DNA of 64,000 nt from the NCBI GenBank assembly GCA_024449915.1, contig JAMZAV010004488.1, positions 1 to 64,000 of the forward strand, written 5' to 3'. The notes under the pieces are model-generated. The model searched no databases, was not told where the DNA came from, and saw only the letters and a program-made list of their open reading frames with translations. Each line of letters begins with the position of its first letter. The stretch's first letter is position 1. Below are positions 54,606-64,000 of the stretch, in pieces. Source of the stretch: Sweltsa coloradensis. Taxonomy: Eukaryota > Arthropoda > Insecta > Plecoptera > Chloroperlidae. Position numbers and translations under genes: made by a program.

Positions 54606-57600
54606 GCAAGGTCAAGATCACACTGGATTCTTTACCGTGGCATTTGCTGAAAGACGGAACTGTCAACGATGCTGTTGATTTATTCTATGAACTGGTTGCC
54701 GACGTCATCAAGGAGCACGTGCCAATGACGAAGCCCAAGTCGCGCAAGTTTGAACAATGGGTTGACGCCGAAACCAAGCGCACATTATATCACAAGAAGA
54801 TGGCTTGGTTTCTGTATAAACAATTTCCAAACGTTCACACGAGAGCGACTTTCGAAAACCTAAGGCAAGCGTCAAAACAACTTCTGCACGCGGGCTACAC
54901 TAAATATATCAACAACATCGAGACAAACGCAATGAAAAATCCTAAAAAAATTTGGTCACTCATAAATTCTAGAAAAAAATCCGAAAGAATCCCCGATCAG
55001 CTTGCTCACAATGGCACCACCGCCACTGGCGAACAAAGGCCTGAATTACTTAACAACTACTTTCATTCCAACTTCACACCTCCTACGGACAACTTAAATT
55101 TGCCACCTGTCAACAAAATTGCATCACATTCATTGTCTTCTCTGAACACGTCATCGGCCGAGGTATATCACCTGTTAAGCACACTGTCTCCCACCCGAGC
55201 CACTGGACCAGATAATCTAGGCTCCGTATTTTTAAAATCGACAGCCGCTAGCCTCGCCAACCCAGTCGCCTGCATTTTTAACCGCTGTTTTGAAGAAGGT
55301 GTATTTCCAACCAAGTGGAACAGGCGAATGTCATCCCTCTCTTCAAAGCAGGTAGCAAAGACAAGAACGACGTGACGTCCTATCGACCCATCTCGCTCTT
55401 ACCGACACTCTCAATTGTATGTGAAAGGGTGATTCATCGGCATCTGTCTGCATTTACTATGCCTCTAGTATCAAAACAACAACATGGTTTTCTGCCTGGA
55501 CCATCGTGCCTGTCAAACCTGACAGTGTTGCAACATCATGCATGCTCCGCAATCTCCGACGGCTCACAATTTGATGTGGTTTACATTGACATTGCCAAAG
55601 CATTTGACTCGGTCAGTCACAAACTTCTAATTCATAAGCTCTCCGAACGATTTAATGTTCACGGCAAGTTTCTGTCTTTATTGACTAGCTTTTTGTCAGA
55701 GCGTATGCAGCGCGTAGCTGTCTCTGGAGGATCGTCTAGCTGGCTGCCAGTATTGTCGGGGGTGCCGCAAGGCAGCGTCCTTGGGCCTCTCTGTTTCACG
55801 CTGTTCATGGACGACCTCTCCGATGCTATAGCTTCAGTCAACTGCCAAATGCTCCTCTACGCCGACGACTGCAAGCTTTTTGCAATGATCAGAAATCTTG
55901 TGGACGTGGAATTGCTTCAGTGCGCATTGGATATTATGTCAGTGTGGTGCAGTGAGTGGGCTCTGAAGCCAAACCCGAGCAAATGCACGATTATAGTAGT
56001 AGTAGTAGTAGTAGTAGTAGTTCTTTATTCTGTTGTTACAATATTATGGTTACAACAAAAATGGTGAGGTTCAATCGATATGGATTGTTCTTCCACCTAA
56101 CCATTTTACATATTATAAATACAAACAATAATATAATACACAATACAAATAATATTCTAAAATTTAAACATAGAAATGGAAGATTAATTAAAGGAAACAC
56201 AATAGATACCTATTTAGTTAAGTAGATGTGTACTTGATACATTGAAATGACTGTGGGTTTGTGCAGTTATTCTGCCAAAAGGAAATGGTATTTACAATCG
56301 GGACAGTGTGTGACAATAGACTACCGGTATAGTATGAAGGTGTATTTACATGAAAAACTCATCTAGATTATAATAAGGGGTTTCTATGAGAAACTGCTTT
56401 ATTCGTTTCTTTCGAAGGTTAGGTCTTAATATATCAAGGTTTATTATTTTAGTCGCAAGAGCATTATAAATTCTTCCCATATAGTACATATGTTTTTCGA
56501 GATGAGTGGTTTTATGGGAGGGATACTGAAGTGAGGTTTTGTGTCTTGTATTATGGTCATGTTGAATTAAGTTTTTGAAGTGTTCCGGGTTGTCAATCAC
56601 AAAGCAAGCTGCGCTGTGTATGTAGACATTTGTAACTGTTAGTATTTTGAGCTCTTTAAACATATCGCGACAGCTAGCGCGGTGCCCAAGCTTGCCTAAT
56701 ATTCTAATGGCACGTTTCTGCAAAATTAGCACTCGATTAATCAAGTTTTTATACGTTGTTCCCCAAGAAAGTATTCCATAGGATAGAATTGAGTGGAAAT
56801 TAGCAAAGTAAGCTACTCTAGTTATCTATGTCAGTGTGTTTGAAAAAAAATCCACTGCTAGCGTCATATGTTGTGTCCGATCGTCAAATAACCCGTGTAG
56901 AATGCCAACGAGATCTAGGGGTGATTTTTTACTCAAAATTTCTATTCAAAACGCACATTGATAAGGTTGTTTCGCGAGCCATGTCTCTCGTAGGCTTACT
57001 CTACCGCTTTACGGAAATACGCAGCGCGGCGGCGCTTAGATCGTACTACACTGGATGCGTATTACCTGTTGTTGAGTACTGTTCACCTATCTGGGGCATG
57101 GCGGCGAAAACAAACCTAAAACGTTTAGACCGTATCTCCTCTTTCTTTGCCGCTATTGTTAAACACAGGGTGGCGGAATTCCGAGCAGTAGATAAAACAA
57201 CCATCTTGAACTCTCTAAGATTACAACCCTTGGAAAGAAGGAGGTGCTTGCATGACATGCAATATTTGAATAGCATCATGGTTGGCCACATAAGGTCCAA
57301 CGAACTTGTTTCAATCTTTCACTAACATGTTCCTTCCCGTAATACTCGTCTCAACCACATCTTCCACCTCAACACCCCTAGACTCACCCTGTTACAAAGA
57401 TCACTATCTCACCGTCTTCCTTCTACCTTCAACAACTTATCTTCCAACAAACTTTATCTTGACATATTCTCTCCGTGCAATGTTTTTAAAAAAGACATCA
57501 AAGTCGCTATGCTTTCCCTGTAATGTCTTGTTATCGTGTTTTTGTTTCTCATGTATGTGTTTTGTGTGATTATTGTATGTTATTAGTTATCTATTGTTAT

Positions 57601-57674
57601 AAGTTTCAATTTAAAATGGTTCGCTGTATTTGAAACTACTTTCTGAATAAATAATAATAATAAAAAAAAAAACA
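54606..57674 (+). mobile_element. CR1/Jockey-group LINE, 5'-truncated, carrying a nested LINE
   Basis: It starts between endonuclease and RT. Frame 1 holds the linker and the fingers (ATGPDNLGSVFLKS, then a frameshift near 55345). Frame 2 holds NDVTSYRPISLLPTLS, motif A VVYIDIAKAFDSVSH, SGVPQGSVLGPLCF and catalytic LLYADDCKLFAM. The frame is then broken by an inverted LINE piece (55995-56826) and resumes at MSVCLKKNPL through YRFTEIRSAAALRSYY and VVEYCSPIWG to a stop at about 57325. The normal C-terminal end is frameshifted to about 57520. The tail is an AATAAATAATAAT run near 57645-57674. Confidence 0.85.
55995..56826 (-). mobile_element. Inverted LINE 3' fragment nested in the LINE above
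   Basis: Minus strand. It carries the thumb end of another LINE (INRVLILQKRAIRILGKLG, SCRDMFKELKILTVTNVYI, HDHNTRHKT, YNLDEFF), then a 3' UTR and an (ACT)n tail, which is the AGT run at 55995-56021 on plus. The host reading frame picks up again right after 56826, so the insertion occurred after the outer LINE landed. Only AT overlaps at the two junctions, so the TSD is very short or absent. Confidence 0.84.
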
Positions 57675-58689
57675 TGTAGCGAAACTCCCTCGCCATCATT
57701 CCCCCATGCCAGAAGTGACAAGAGTTCGAATCACTAAGAGTGGTGTCCAAGGCACGAAACGTAATTCTTGATAAGATACGCAAGAAAGGAAATTTTCTCC
57801 ACAAATCAACTGTATTAGAGAGTGGACATGGACAAATTATCCCGCGAAGACGTGATGCACGGCCTCATATTCACGACGAGTACCTCCCGTGTCAGTATTG
57901 ACTCGCATTCTTCATTCGTGGTGAACTTAGTAACCACACGAAACCACCGTCAACATTTCAGCTATGATTGGGAACATTTTTAGCTCAAAAACGACCGTTG
58001 TCAACAGGAGCGTCACTAGAGATTTGACGTTGGGGCCGGGCTGGCTCAAATCCAGCAATAGCAAATCCAGAAATGCACAGGGGGGGGGGGGGGGACTTTA
58101 GTGAGTGACATTTTCGAAAAGACAAATTTGGGGCGGGGCTCCGATGGGTCCAGTAATGTTGAAAAATATGAAAAGGTTGCTATAAAAAATAAAACGATTT
58201 GACGGTCACTTTTAATCGGAAGAAGACCAAGACTACCACAAATTTAGAGCTTTCTGATAAAGTTAAACAATTTTTGAAGAACTATATATTTTGTCTCAAT
58301 AATGCCAATTTTAGTTCGTTTGAAAGTTCGTGAGTCGTGATGAAAGTTTTAGGGCTATAGGTTATGTTTCACGATTTTTCACTCTACTCCATGGCCTATG
58401 ATTGGATGAAACAAAAAAAACTATCGCATTGCACAGATCAGATCGGATGCATACATGGAACGGCCGCTTCTCAACGCATTCTCAACGAAAACCACTGTTA
58501 ACAAGCATTTAATCTACGACTGTAAACTCATGAATCAACACAAGTGTCCCATGTGTGGCAAGAGTTTCTTAAGAAAGGACAATTGAATAAGGCTCTCTAA
58601 TCTCTATCTTTCTCAATCCTTTCCAAATACATTTTTTTTTCTGAAATTACTGTGTAATGCTTTTGTCCTTCCCGTCCGCCACACACGTC
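57675..58689. other. Non-coding DNA with a poly-G run
   Basis: 14-base poly-G at 58081-58094. A short piece near 58550 reads HKCPMCGKSFLRKDN, which resembles a C2H2 finger start, but is followed at once by a stop. Too short for a gene call. Confidence 0.4.
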
Positions 58690-59629
58690 CCATAAACTCA
58701 GTCAGCAGTCATCTTAAAAAAGTAATTAACTGCCACTCTGACTCATGGATGCACGGTAATCAAGGAAAAACAATCTCAATATATGACATTCCGGGAATAG
58801 CTTATTAAAGTGCTCATTCTGATGCCATACCCACAGTAAATGTAATTTCTGGCTTCCGAGTGACTGGAATTTGTTCGTTTGACCCCGATATGTTCACGGA
58901 TGAAGATTTTTACCTTCATTAGTAAGCAATAGACCACTCATAGCAGACACACAAGATGCCGATAACTCGCCTGTTAACGGTGATGCTCTAAACATAAATG
59001 AAGCGGAGATATTGTTCGCCAAAGATGTCGAAATAAATTTTGTAGAGCATGAAGAGCAAATTTTTGTAACTGATGGGGTAGGCCTAGGCCTAAGTCTTGG
59101 CGTAAGCGAACAAGCAAATCTTCATTCATTCATTGACCAGGGTGTTGAAACGCAGTTGCGGGAAATGACTGAAAAGTCCACTGCCTTCAGGACATCAACC
59201 GAGATAAAAATTGCGGAGTTATCTGCAGAAATTTCAAAATTAAATATTAACACTGAACAGATAATTTTTCAAAGTAGATTTACCGATTTGTTAGCCGCCA
59301 AAGAAGACCTGGCGGCAAAAAATGTTGAACTGGAGTATATGTCCTGCTCAACAGAAATGCAAGCTAGTATTGTGGCTAAGTTGAGCATGACAGCCAGGGT
59401 AAACAGTATTAATTTAAAAACTCCAGCTATGATTATTGATTTTTTTATAACCACATATCTTCGTGATCCTCGGAAGATATTCACACCTGCAGTGACGCCT
59501 TCACAAGTCAGGGATTTGAATAGACAAATCACAACACTCAAAATGGAAGTACTTCATTTAAAACAACAAAATCACAGTGCTATTGAAGCTGAACTTCGAG
59601 CACACAATTACGTTCAATTGGAGCAGTAG
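58690..59629 (+). pseudogene. Pogo-type DDE transposase C terminus with coiled-coil extension
   Basis: The first segment reads CHSDSWMHGNQGKTISIYDI, VNVISGFRVTGICSFDPDMF and TDEDF. It follows the order W-M...H-P-G-K-T...I-Y-D-I-x-G...I-x-S-G-F-x-x-T-G-I-x-P-F-x-x-x-x-F-x-D-x-D-F seen near the end of pogo-type (DDE_1) transposases. A stop lies inside (about 58805). After a frame change the open frame (to the TAG at 59627) carries VSNRPLIADTQ and a long heptad-like, Leu/Glu-rich region (EIKIAELSAEISKLN, VRDLNRQITTLKMEVLHLK). The coiled-coil part could be a true extension or a fused unrelated frame. It is not an active transposase. Confidence 0.6.
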
Positions 59630-59651
59630 TATGCTACCATGAGATAATGAA

Positions 59652-59982
59652 AGATCGTTGGTTACGTTATCGTAAATCTTTCACGTATATTATTTATAAA
59701 CTACTCTATCACAATGATAGATTATCTGGTTTGCTTTAGTTTATTGTTCATTTCTATTATGAGCAAACTACCATCACATATGACATATCGTCTGGTTTGT
59801 TTTAGTAAAATTTTCACTCTTAGTGTGAGCAAACTACTTCACATAATGATGGATCGTTAGGGTTCTTTTTGTAAAAATTTATTTTTATTTTGAGAAAACA
59901 TCCCTTGCATAATAGGGGATTGTTGGGGTTGTTGTAGGAAATGTTTCATTTATAGTGTGAGCGATCTACTCTCACCCAGAAC
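59652..59982. repeat. Tandem array of five 66-bp units
   Basis: Unit starts at 59652, 59719, 59785, 59851 and 59917. Units 2-5 are each exactly 66 bases (the first 67). They share the frame GGATCGTTAGG/TTTGTAAAA...TGTGAGCAAACTACT...CACATAATGAT, with strong divergence between units. No protein is encoded. The equal length with high divergence means substitutions accumulated without indels. Confidence 0.85.
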
Positions 59983-60148
59983 TGGTGGATTCAATTTGGC
60001 ATAGTAATTAGTTGTTTTCCATCTAAAACAAAGTTGAAGTAATGAAGTTAAAATTATTCAACTAAGATGTTCAGCAGTCATATCGATGTCGCTTGAATAG
60101 TCTGGCGAGAACTGGTGGATTCAATTTGGCATAGTAATAAGTTGTTTT
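59978..60148. repeat. 41-bp direct duplication
   Basis: AGAACTGGTGGATTCAATTT and the next 20 bases at 59978 recur at 60107 almost exactly. The first copy overlaps the end of the 66-bp array. Confidence 0.8.
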
Positions 60149-61278
60149 AACATGCATGCATGCATGCATTTTGCAAACATGCAAACATGCATTTTAATAA
60201 CATGACAAAGGTAATTATGTTTGCTAGGCCTGTGACGTACCATTAGGCCATATGGGCTCTCAGGAATATAGGCCTACTGAAGGTAGGCACAAAAAATATG
60301 GTTCAAGCGTTCTTCTAATAGTCAAGTCCTGGACTACTAGGAAAATAAATGCCGGGTGGGACTATATATAAAGCCAAAGCCCTAATCAAAAAGTCCAACG
60401 TAAGACTAGCCGACTAGAAATAGGCTAGGCCTACTCTCAAGCTACTAGTAAATCTGAAGCCTGGCTTTATAATCTAGTTTATCAAATTCTAGTTTGGGCC
60501 TAAAGGGGTTCTTTCAGAAAACTAGTTCATGGGCTAACTGTAGGGCCTAGGCCTAGTGGGGACTGTAGCAAAAGTTCAACAAGGGAAACGTCAAAGCTGG
60601 TGATGTGGGCTAAAACACCCAGGGACACAAATACCATGAGTAGGTGTGAAATCCACAGCTTCCATCCTTCGAACCCAGGAACATGTCACGAAATCTTGAT
60701 TCTCTTCTCCTCCCTAGCAGGCGTTAGAAGACTAGAATCTTGGGCAAAGTCGCCATGCGTCTTCCCCTGAGATATCCAACATGGTCCGGAACAAAGGTGA
60801 ATCCTACTTCCGTGTAAGTTCTGGTCCGTACTACGACCTAAAGAAATCAAAAGAATATCCCACAACACCATTACGAGCCGTCTATGGAGTGTGACCATGC
60901 CAATGCATGTCCTAGCAAAGTTAGGATAGCAAAGCTATATTCAGATAGAAACTTACCCCAACAGGGGACTAGACGTGCAAAACTCCCACATCACCACACG
61001 AGGCGTCGAACCAAAGCCTTTCTCGTAGAAAGATGACTGTATTCGATGAGAATCTGGCTGGAAAGAACTTCAGTTCTTAACCGGAACAGCTGAACGCCCC
61101 TTTTGACATCCCACCGCCGTAGCAGGGCTCACCGCCTACCATCCGCGTCGCGAGACAGGTGTGCCAACCAACACTTTCCCGCGGGATAGGAGCCAATTCA
61201 AATGAATGTACAGAGCAAATAGTCAGATCGGAGCAGTATGCTGTGAGTAGTTCTGGCAAACTATGCGCAACAGTATTA
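60149..61278. other. Stretch with TAGGCCTA cluster and a GC-richer part
   Basis: 60220-60560 is rich in AGGCCTA. The part from about 60590 to 61270 is GC-richer than its surroundings and looks unlike the rest, but neither strand has a known protein or RNA motif. Confidence 0.4.
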
Positions 61279-61330
61279 GTGATACCTAGAACCTTAATAG
61301 ATGCCAGTCTATTAAGTTTCTAGGTGTCAC
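61279..61330. other. 52-nt hairpin with 22-bp arms
   Basis: Arms 61279-61300 and 61309-61330 are reverse complements with two mismatches around an 8-base loop. The arm length is microRNA-like, but the total is shorter than typical pre-miRNAs, and no seed or family is recognised. Confidence 0.6.
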
Positions 61331-61736
61331 AGTTACCCGGCCACGTTTCTTGAAAGGTGGAGGCATGGGGCAACCACGGGATGGATTTGATAGCCAATTG
61401 AAACAGTTCTAATGGTGCATTGGCAATGTAAGGAGCCGGGGCTCAATTAAAAGAAAGCTTTTGGGTGAAGAGGGGCACCAACCAAGAACCAAAAAGAAAG
61501 ATAGATTTGGCACCATACAGTTTATGCCATCATTAAAAAAAAACATAAAAAAACATAAATAAAAAGTAAAAAACATATCATTAAGGACATGACAACTTTG
61601 CTGATTGATACAACACTTCAGGAGGTTGTCTGTTCTGTCCAGACAGAAAGGTAAAAAATATTTAACACAATTGAGCAAAAATATACCAGTCAAGACTTTT
61701 TCAAACATTACATTTAACAGGAACAAAAAATAAAAT
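61331..61736. other. Includes an inverted family-B fragment
   Basis: GGAGGTTGTCTGTTCTGTCC at 61620-61639 is the reverse of the family-B block. The rest shows no gene. Confidence 0.5.
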
Positions 61737-61738
61737 AT

Positions 61739-62082
61739 TGATTGATTGGATATTGCTCAACGTCTCATATTTATGCAACTTGGCTAATCGAGACGAAGGG
61801 AGGGACGTAAGGTATGACGCGGGGAGTCAAGGGGTGGACAGGCCTGTGCTGGTCAGAACCAGCCACAAGCTATGGGGAGGGCAGGGGTTCCCCCACGTCG
61901 TGGTCGTCTCCGTCTGTGTCATCATCCGTCCGTGTAGTCATTGTCGTCGCCGTCGGGGAGGTATTCAAAGGGAAGGGGAAAGTTCCCCGACGACGACCCA
62001 GAGCTCGCCATTAGTTTCAGGGCGAAAAACTCCCCTAATCACGGACCAAACCACGAGAAGGTTGTGAGATGGAATTTGATGG
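61739..62082 (+). mobile_element. Family A repeat, near complete
   Basis: From TTGATTGATTGGATATTGC to GATGGAATTTGATGG with all blocks in order. No clear TSD. Confidence 0.88.
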
Positions 62083-62182
62083 CCCAACGATAAATATTTC
62101 ACTAACGTCTTAGTCAATAGTTGCAAAAACGATGAAAATTGCTCAAACAATTGCTCTCGAGTGTGCAAAAAAATTATAATAT

Positions 62183-62420
62183 TATGATAACTATTAAAGA
62201 GTCGCCCACATACGACAATGTTATTGTTCAACTAGGAGCGTTTCATATTGAAATGTCGTTTTTCAAAGCTATGGGAAAGTTTATAGGGGAATCAGGTGGT
62301 CCTCATGTATTAATTGAGTCAAACGTTCTTGCCGACAGGTCCTAAACGGTGTGATTCAGAGAAGCATTTCAATCGTTGCAAAATACTCCATCCACTATTA
62401 GTCAGTAAGAAATGTTTAAG
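62183..62420 (+). pseudogene. Fragment of a multiplied family with GAFHIEMSFFKA motif
   Basis: The frame reads NVIVQLGAFHIEMSFFKAMG, KFIGESGGPHVLIESNVLAD, then after a shift EKHFNRCKILHPLLVS. This is the conserved end of a family present in many copies in invertebrate genomes (G-A-F-H-x-E-M-S-F-F-K...E-S-G-x-L-A-x-G...H-F-N-R-C-K-x-L-H). Function unknown; possibly transposon derived. The frameshift is between the two parts. Confidence 0.55.
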
Positions 62421-62589
62421 GGCTCTCAACAGTAGAGTAATCAGTGATCACTGATAACACAGCCTCACTATTAGCATGAAGTATGGAGATGCTATATTTT
62501 TTAGTATTTATGAAAGAATTTAGTATAAATGGGAATCCACACAACATTGCCCCACTTAAAAACAATACAACAGACAACACGCCTTAAAA

Positions 62590-64000
62590 CCGAAATTCGC
62601 GCCATTGGTTTCCTCCACTACCACTCCCACCTCAACCAAACCTATACAACCTCTGTCCGAGCAGACTGAGAATAATCTTGAAATAACAAACGATTCCCAG
62701 AAGAACAGAGCAGAAGAGAAAACAAAACAATCCAGTCTGGACAGAACAGACAACCTCATGAAGCAAACAAACCCAACAAAAAGATGAAAGGACATTTCAG
62801 TCAACACAACAAACAACTCATTTCACATTAACAGAAGCAATCTCTATGTACAGTGGAGGCAAGACAAGAACATACTGGAGAGCGGAGTCAAAACACGTTC
62901 GCCTGCGACTAGAACAACAGACCGACTGCGGGGCGAGACTGCGCTGGGACTCTGGGAGTGAATGCGGGTGTGAAGTGCAGTTAAAAGGTGCGGGGCGGCG
63001 AGGTCATATCGTTGCTGCACGTCCAGTGCATGGAAGTCTTCCAACATCGCATTGAACAGTAGCTATTGAGCTCCATGAGGAAGAGTTTATTTGAGTAGTG
63101 TAATATTTGTATAAGTGTAACGAGGTTCATCGTGACGATACAACATATTCACAGATATTGCCTTAACCCTTGGTTAACCACCTGTTTCTAAAAAGCATAA
63201 CTAGCCACCTGGGGCGCGTCAGGACCCCATCATTAAAGCCCTTGTGTTTGCCAGGTTTCAGATTTTGGAACCTTATATTCGTCATGAATTAATGTTTGAA
63301 TATTTCTGATGACCACTTAGTGTTTCAAGAGTTAAAATTCGCGAAAATTTTAGTTTTTCTTTCAACTTGAATTTTTTTTGAAAAAACTAAAAAAACGCAA
63401 TGTTGTCAATTTTGTCAAATTTGAGTCTATTATATAATTTTTTTTTTTTTTTTTTTTTTTACCAATGATGTATAATGTATGATTGATTCGATTTCACAAA
63501 AAGTTTCCCCTCTTTTGTTTACTTTGGTGAAATTTTGACCAATCCCCCCCCCCCCCTCACTTGAATTGACCTTTTTTATTCATATTTATATGTACGATTT
63601 ATTTTTTATATTATATATGTGTATAATTTACTTAGATAAGTATATATAAGTTCATATCTATCAATTTACATGAAAAATATGGTTATTTGGTGAGGGTGAA
63701 ATTCATTGTTAAAAATTTTGCCCATGTAAAAACACTTGAAAATGAAGTACGTAAGTAGCCACCTGGGGTCCTTTGAATCCCCGCGAGGTTCGTGGAGAGT
63801 AATACGTAACACATGGAGACCGGGCTCCAACTGAATTTTCATTGGTTAGATGTAACTTGAAGGTACTGAGACTCACAGTAAGCCACGCCCATAGATGCGC
63901 TCATGGCTAAGCAATAAATGTTGACTGGGGGCCGCATTGACCCCAGGTGGTTAACCAAGGGTTAAGCATGGATTTTATTGTTATTATAGATGAAGCTTCT
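62590..64000 (+). repeat. Family B repeat, split by a piggyBac-type MITE
   Basis: Left part 62590-63162 with CAGTCTGGACAGAACAGACA (62731), CAGACCGACTGCGGGGCG (62918), GGTGCGGGGCGGCGAGGTCA (62986) and the TCGTGACGATACAACATAT block. The right part resumes at 63966 (GCATGGATTTTATTG) and agrees with the other copies past the CGCAGATATC block. The gap is the MITE. Confidence 0.75.
63163..63965. mobile_element. piggyBac-type MITE, TTAA ends and 22-bp terminal repeats
   Basis: The terminal strings TTAACCCTTGGTTAACCACC (plus TG) at 63163-63184 and its exact complement at 63944-63965 give perfect 22-bp inverted repeats including the TTAA target site on both sides. TTAA duplication and a CCCT start are the piggyBac hallmark. 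The 803-bp body has no protein; the motif AGCCACCTGGGG recurs near each end (63203 and 63756). A transposase must come from elsewhere; a decayed piggyBac transposase lies at 43745-44199. Confidence 0.9.

Noticed and set aside
58536..58586. C2H2 zinc-finger start HKCPMCGKSF
   Set aside because: Only half a finger before a stop codon; no adjoining fingers in any frame.
59652..59982. CRISPR-like array
   Set aside because: Units are contiguous, diverged and without unique spacers, in a eukaryotic context.
60940..61000. Possible U1 or spliced-leader RNA because of AACTTACCCC
   Set aside because: Only about ten bases match; the surrounding sequence does not fit snRNA or SL secondary structure that I can see.

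Overview
This is a eukaryotic, almost certainly invertebrate, window that is mostly transposable-element remains. The evidence is AT-rich non-coding sequence, spliced exons with GT/AG borders and polypyrimidine tracts, tRNA-derived and other SINE-like repeats, at least seven non-LTR retrotransposon (LINE) segments, and fragments of copia, BEL/Pao, gypsy-type, PIF/Harbinger, ISL2EU-type, piggyBac, hAT and pogo-type elements. A trypsin-like exon with a GDSGGGL motif, repeated protein families common in arthropods, and many TAGGCCTA palindromes fit an arthropod such as a crustacean or hemipteran. I cannot name the species, and other marine invertebrates are not excluded.

Layout. At 1.33-8.0 kb lies a nearly full-length Tx1/L1-type LINE (ORF1, a frameshifted ORF2, structured UTRs, an (ATAA)n tail) sitting inside a CA/CT microsatellite with a candidate 20-bp target duplication. 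From 8.75 to about 14.1 kb the sequence has an odd density of short homopolymer runs and no recognisable gene. From 14.7 to 28.2 kb there are isolated spliced exons, an 800-bp foldback, a degenerate minus-strand LINE with R2/R4-type features bordered by (TTA)n, a 5'-truncated Jockey-type LINE, and members of the repeat families called A, B and C here. A very large, near-perfect palindrome lies at 29.1-29.75 kb, followed by a LINE ORF1 on the minus strand.

From 34.2 to 39.0 kb there is a MADF-BESS gene on the plus strand facing a HARBI1-type transposase C terminus on the minus strand, which I read as a decayed PIF/Harbinger element. An 8-bp-TSD hAT-type MITE lies between them and a tRNA-derived SINE lies in the MADF-BESS intron. 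From 41.2 to 47.6 kb are a serine-protease exon cut by a SINE, another spliced exon, piggyBac and YqaJ fragments, and more repeats. A minus-strand tRNA-Tyr-like gene is at 48.36-48.43 kb. From 49 to 57.7 kb are copia and BEL/Pao remains (the latter hit by a family-A insertion with a 14-bp TSD) and a LINE containing a second, oppositely oriented LINE. From 58.7 to 64 kb are a pogo-type transposase remnant with a coiled-coil reading frame, five exact 66-bp-period repeat units, a short perfect hairpin, and a piggyBac-type MITE with 22-bp terminal repeats (including TTAA) inside a family-B repeat.

There is no operon-like or cooperative gene system. The internal logic is a record of nested insertions. 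The most informative parts are the microsatellite-resident LINE, the convergent MADF-BESS/transposase pair, the two giant foldbacks, the 66-bp array and the two MITEs with complete ends.
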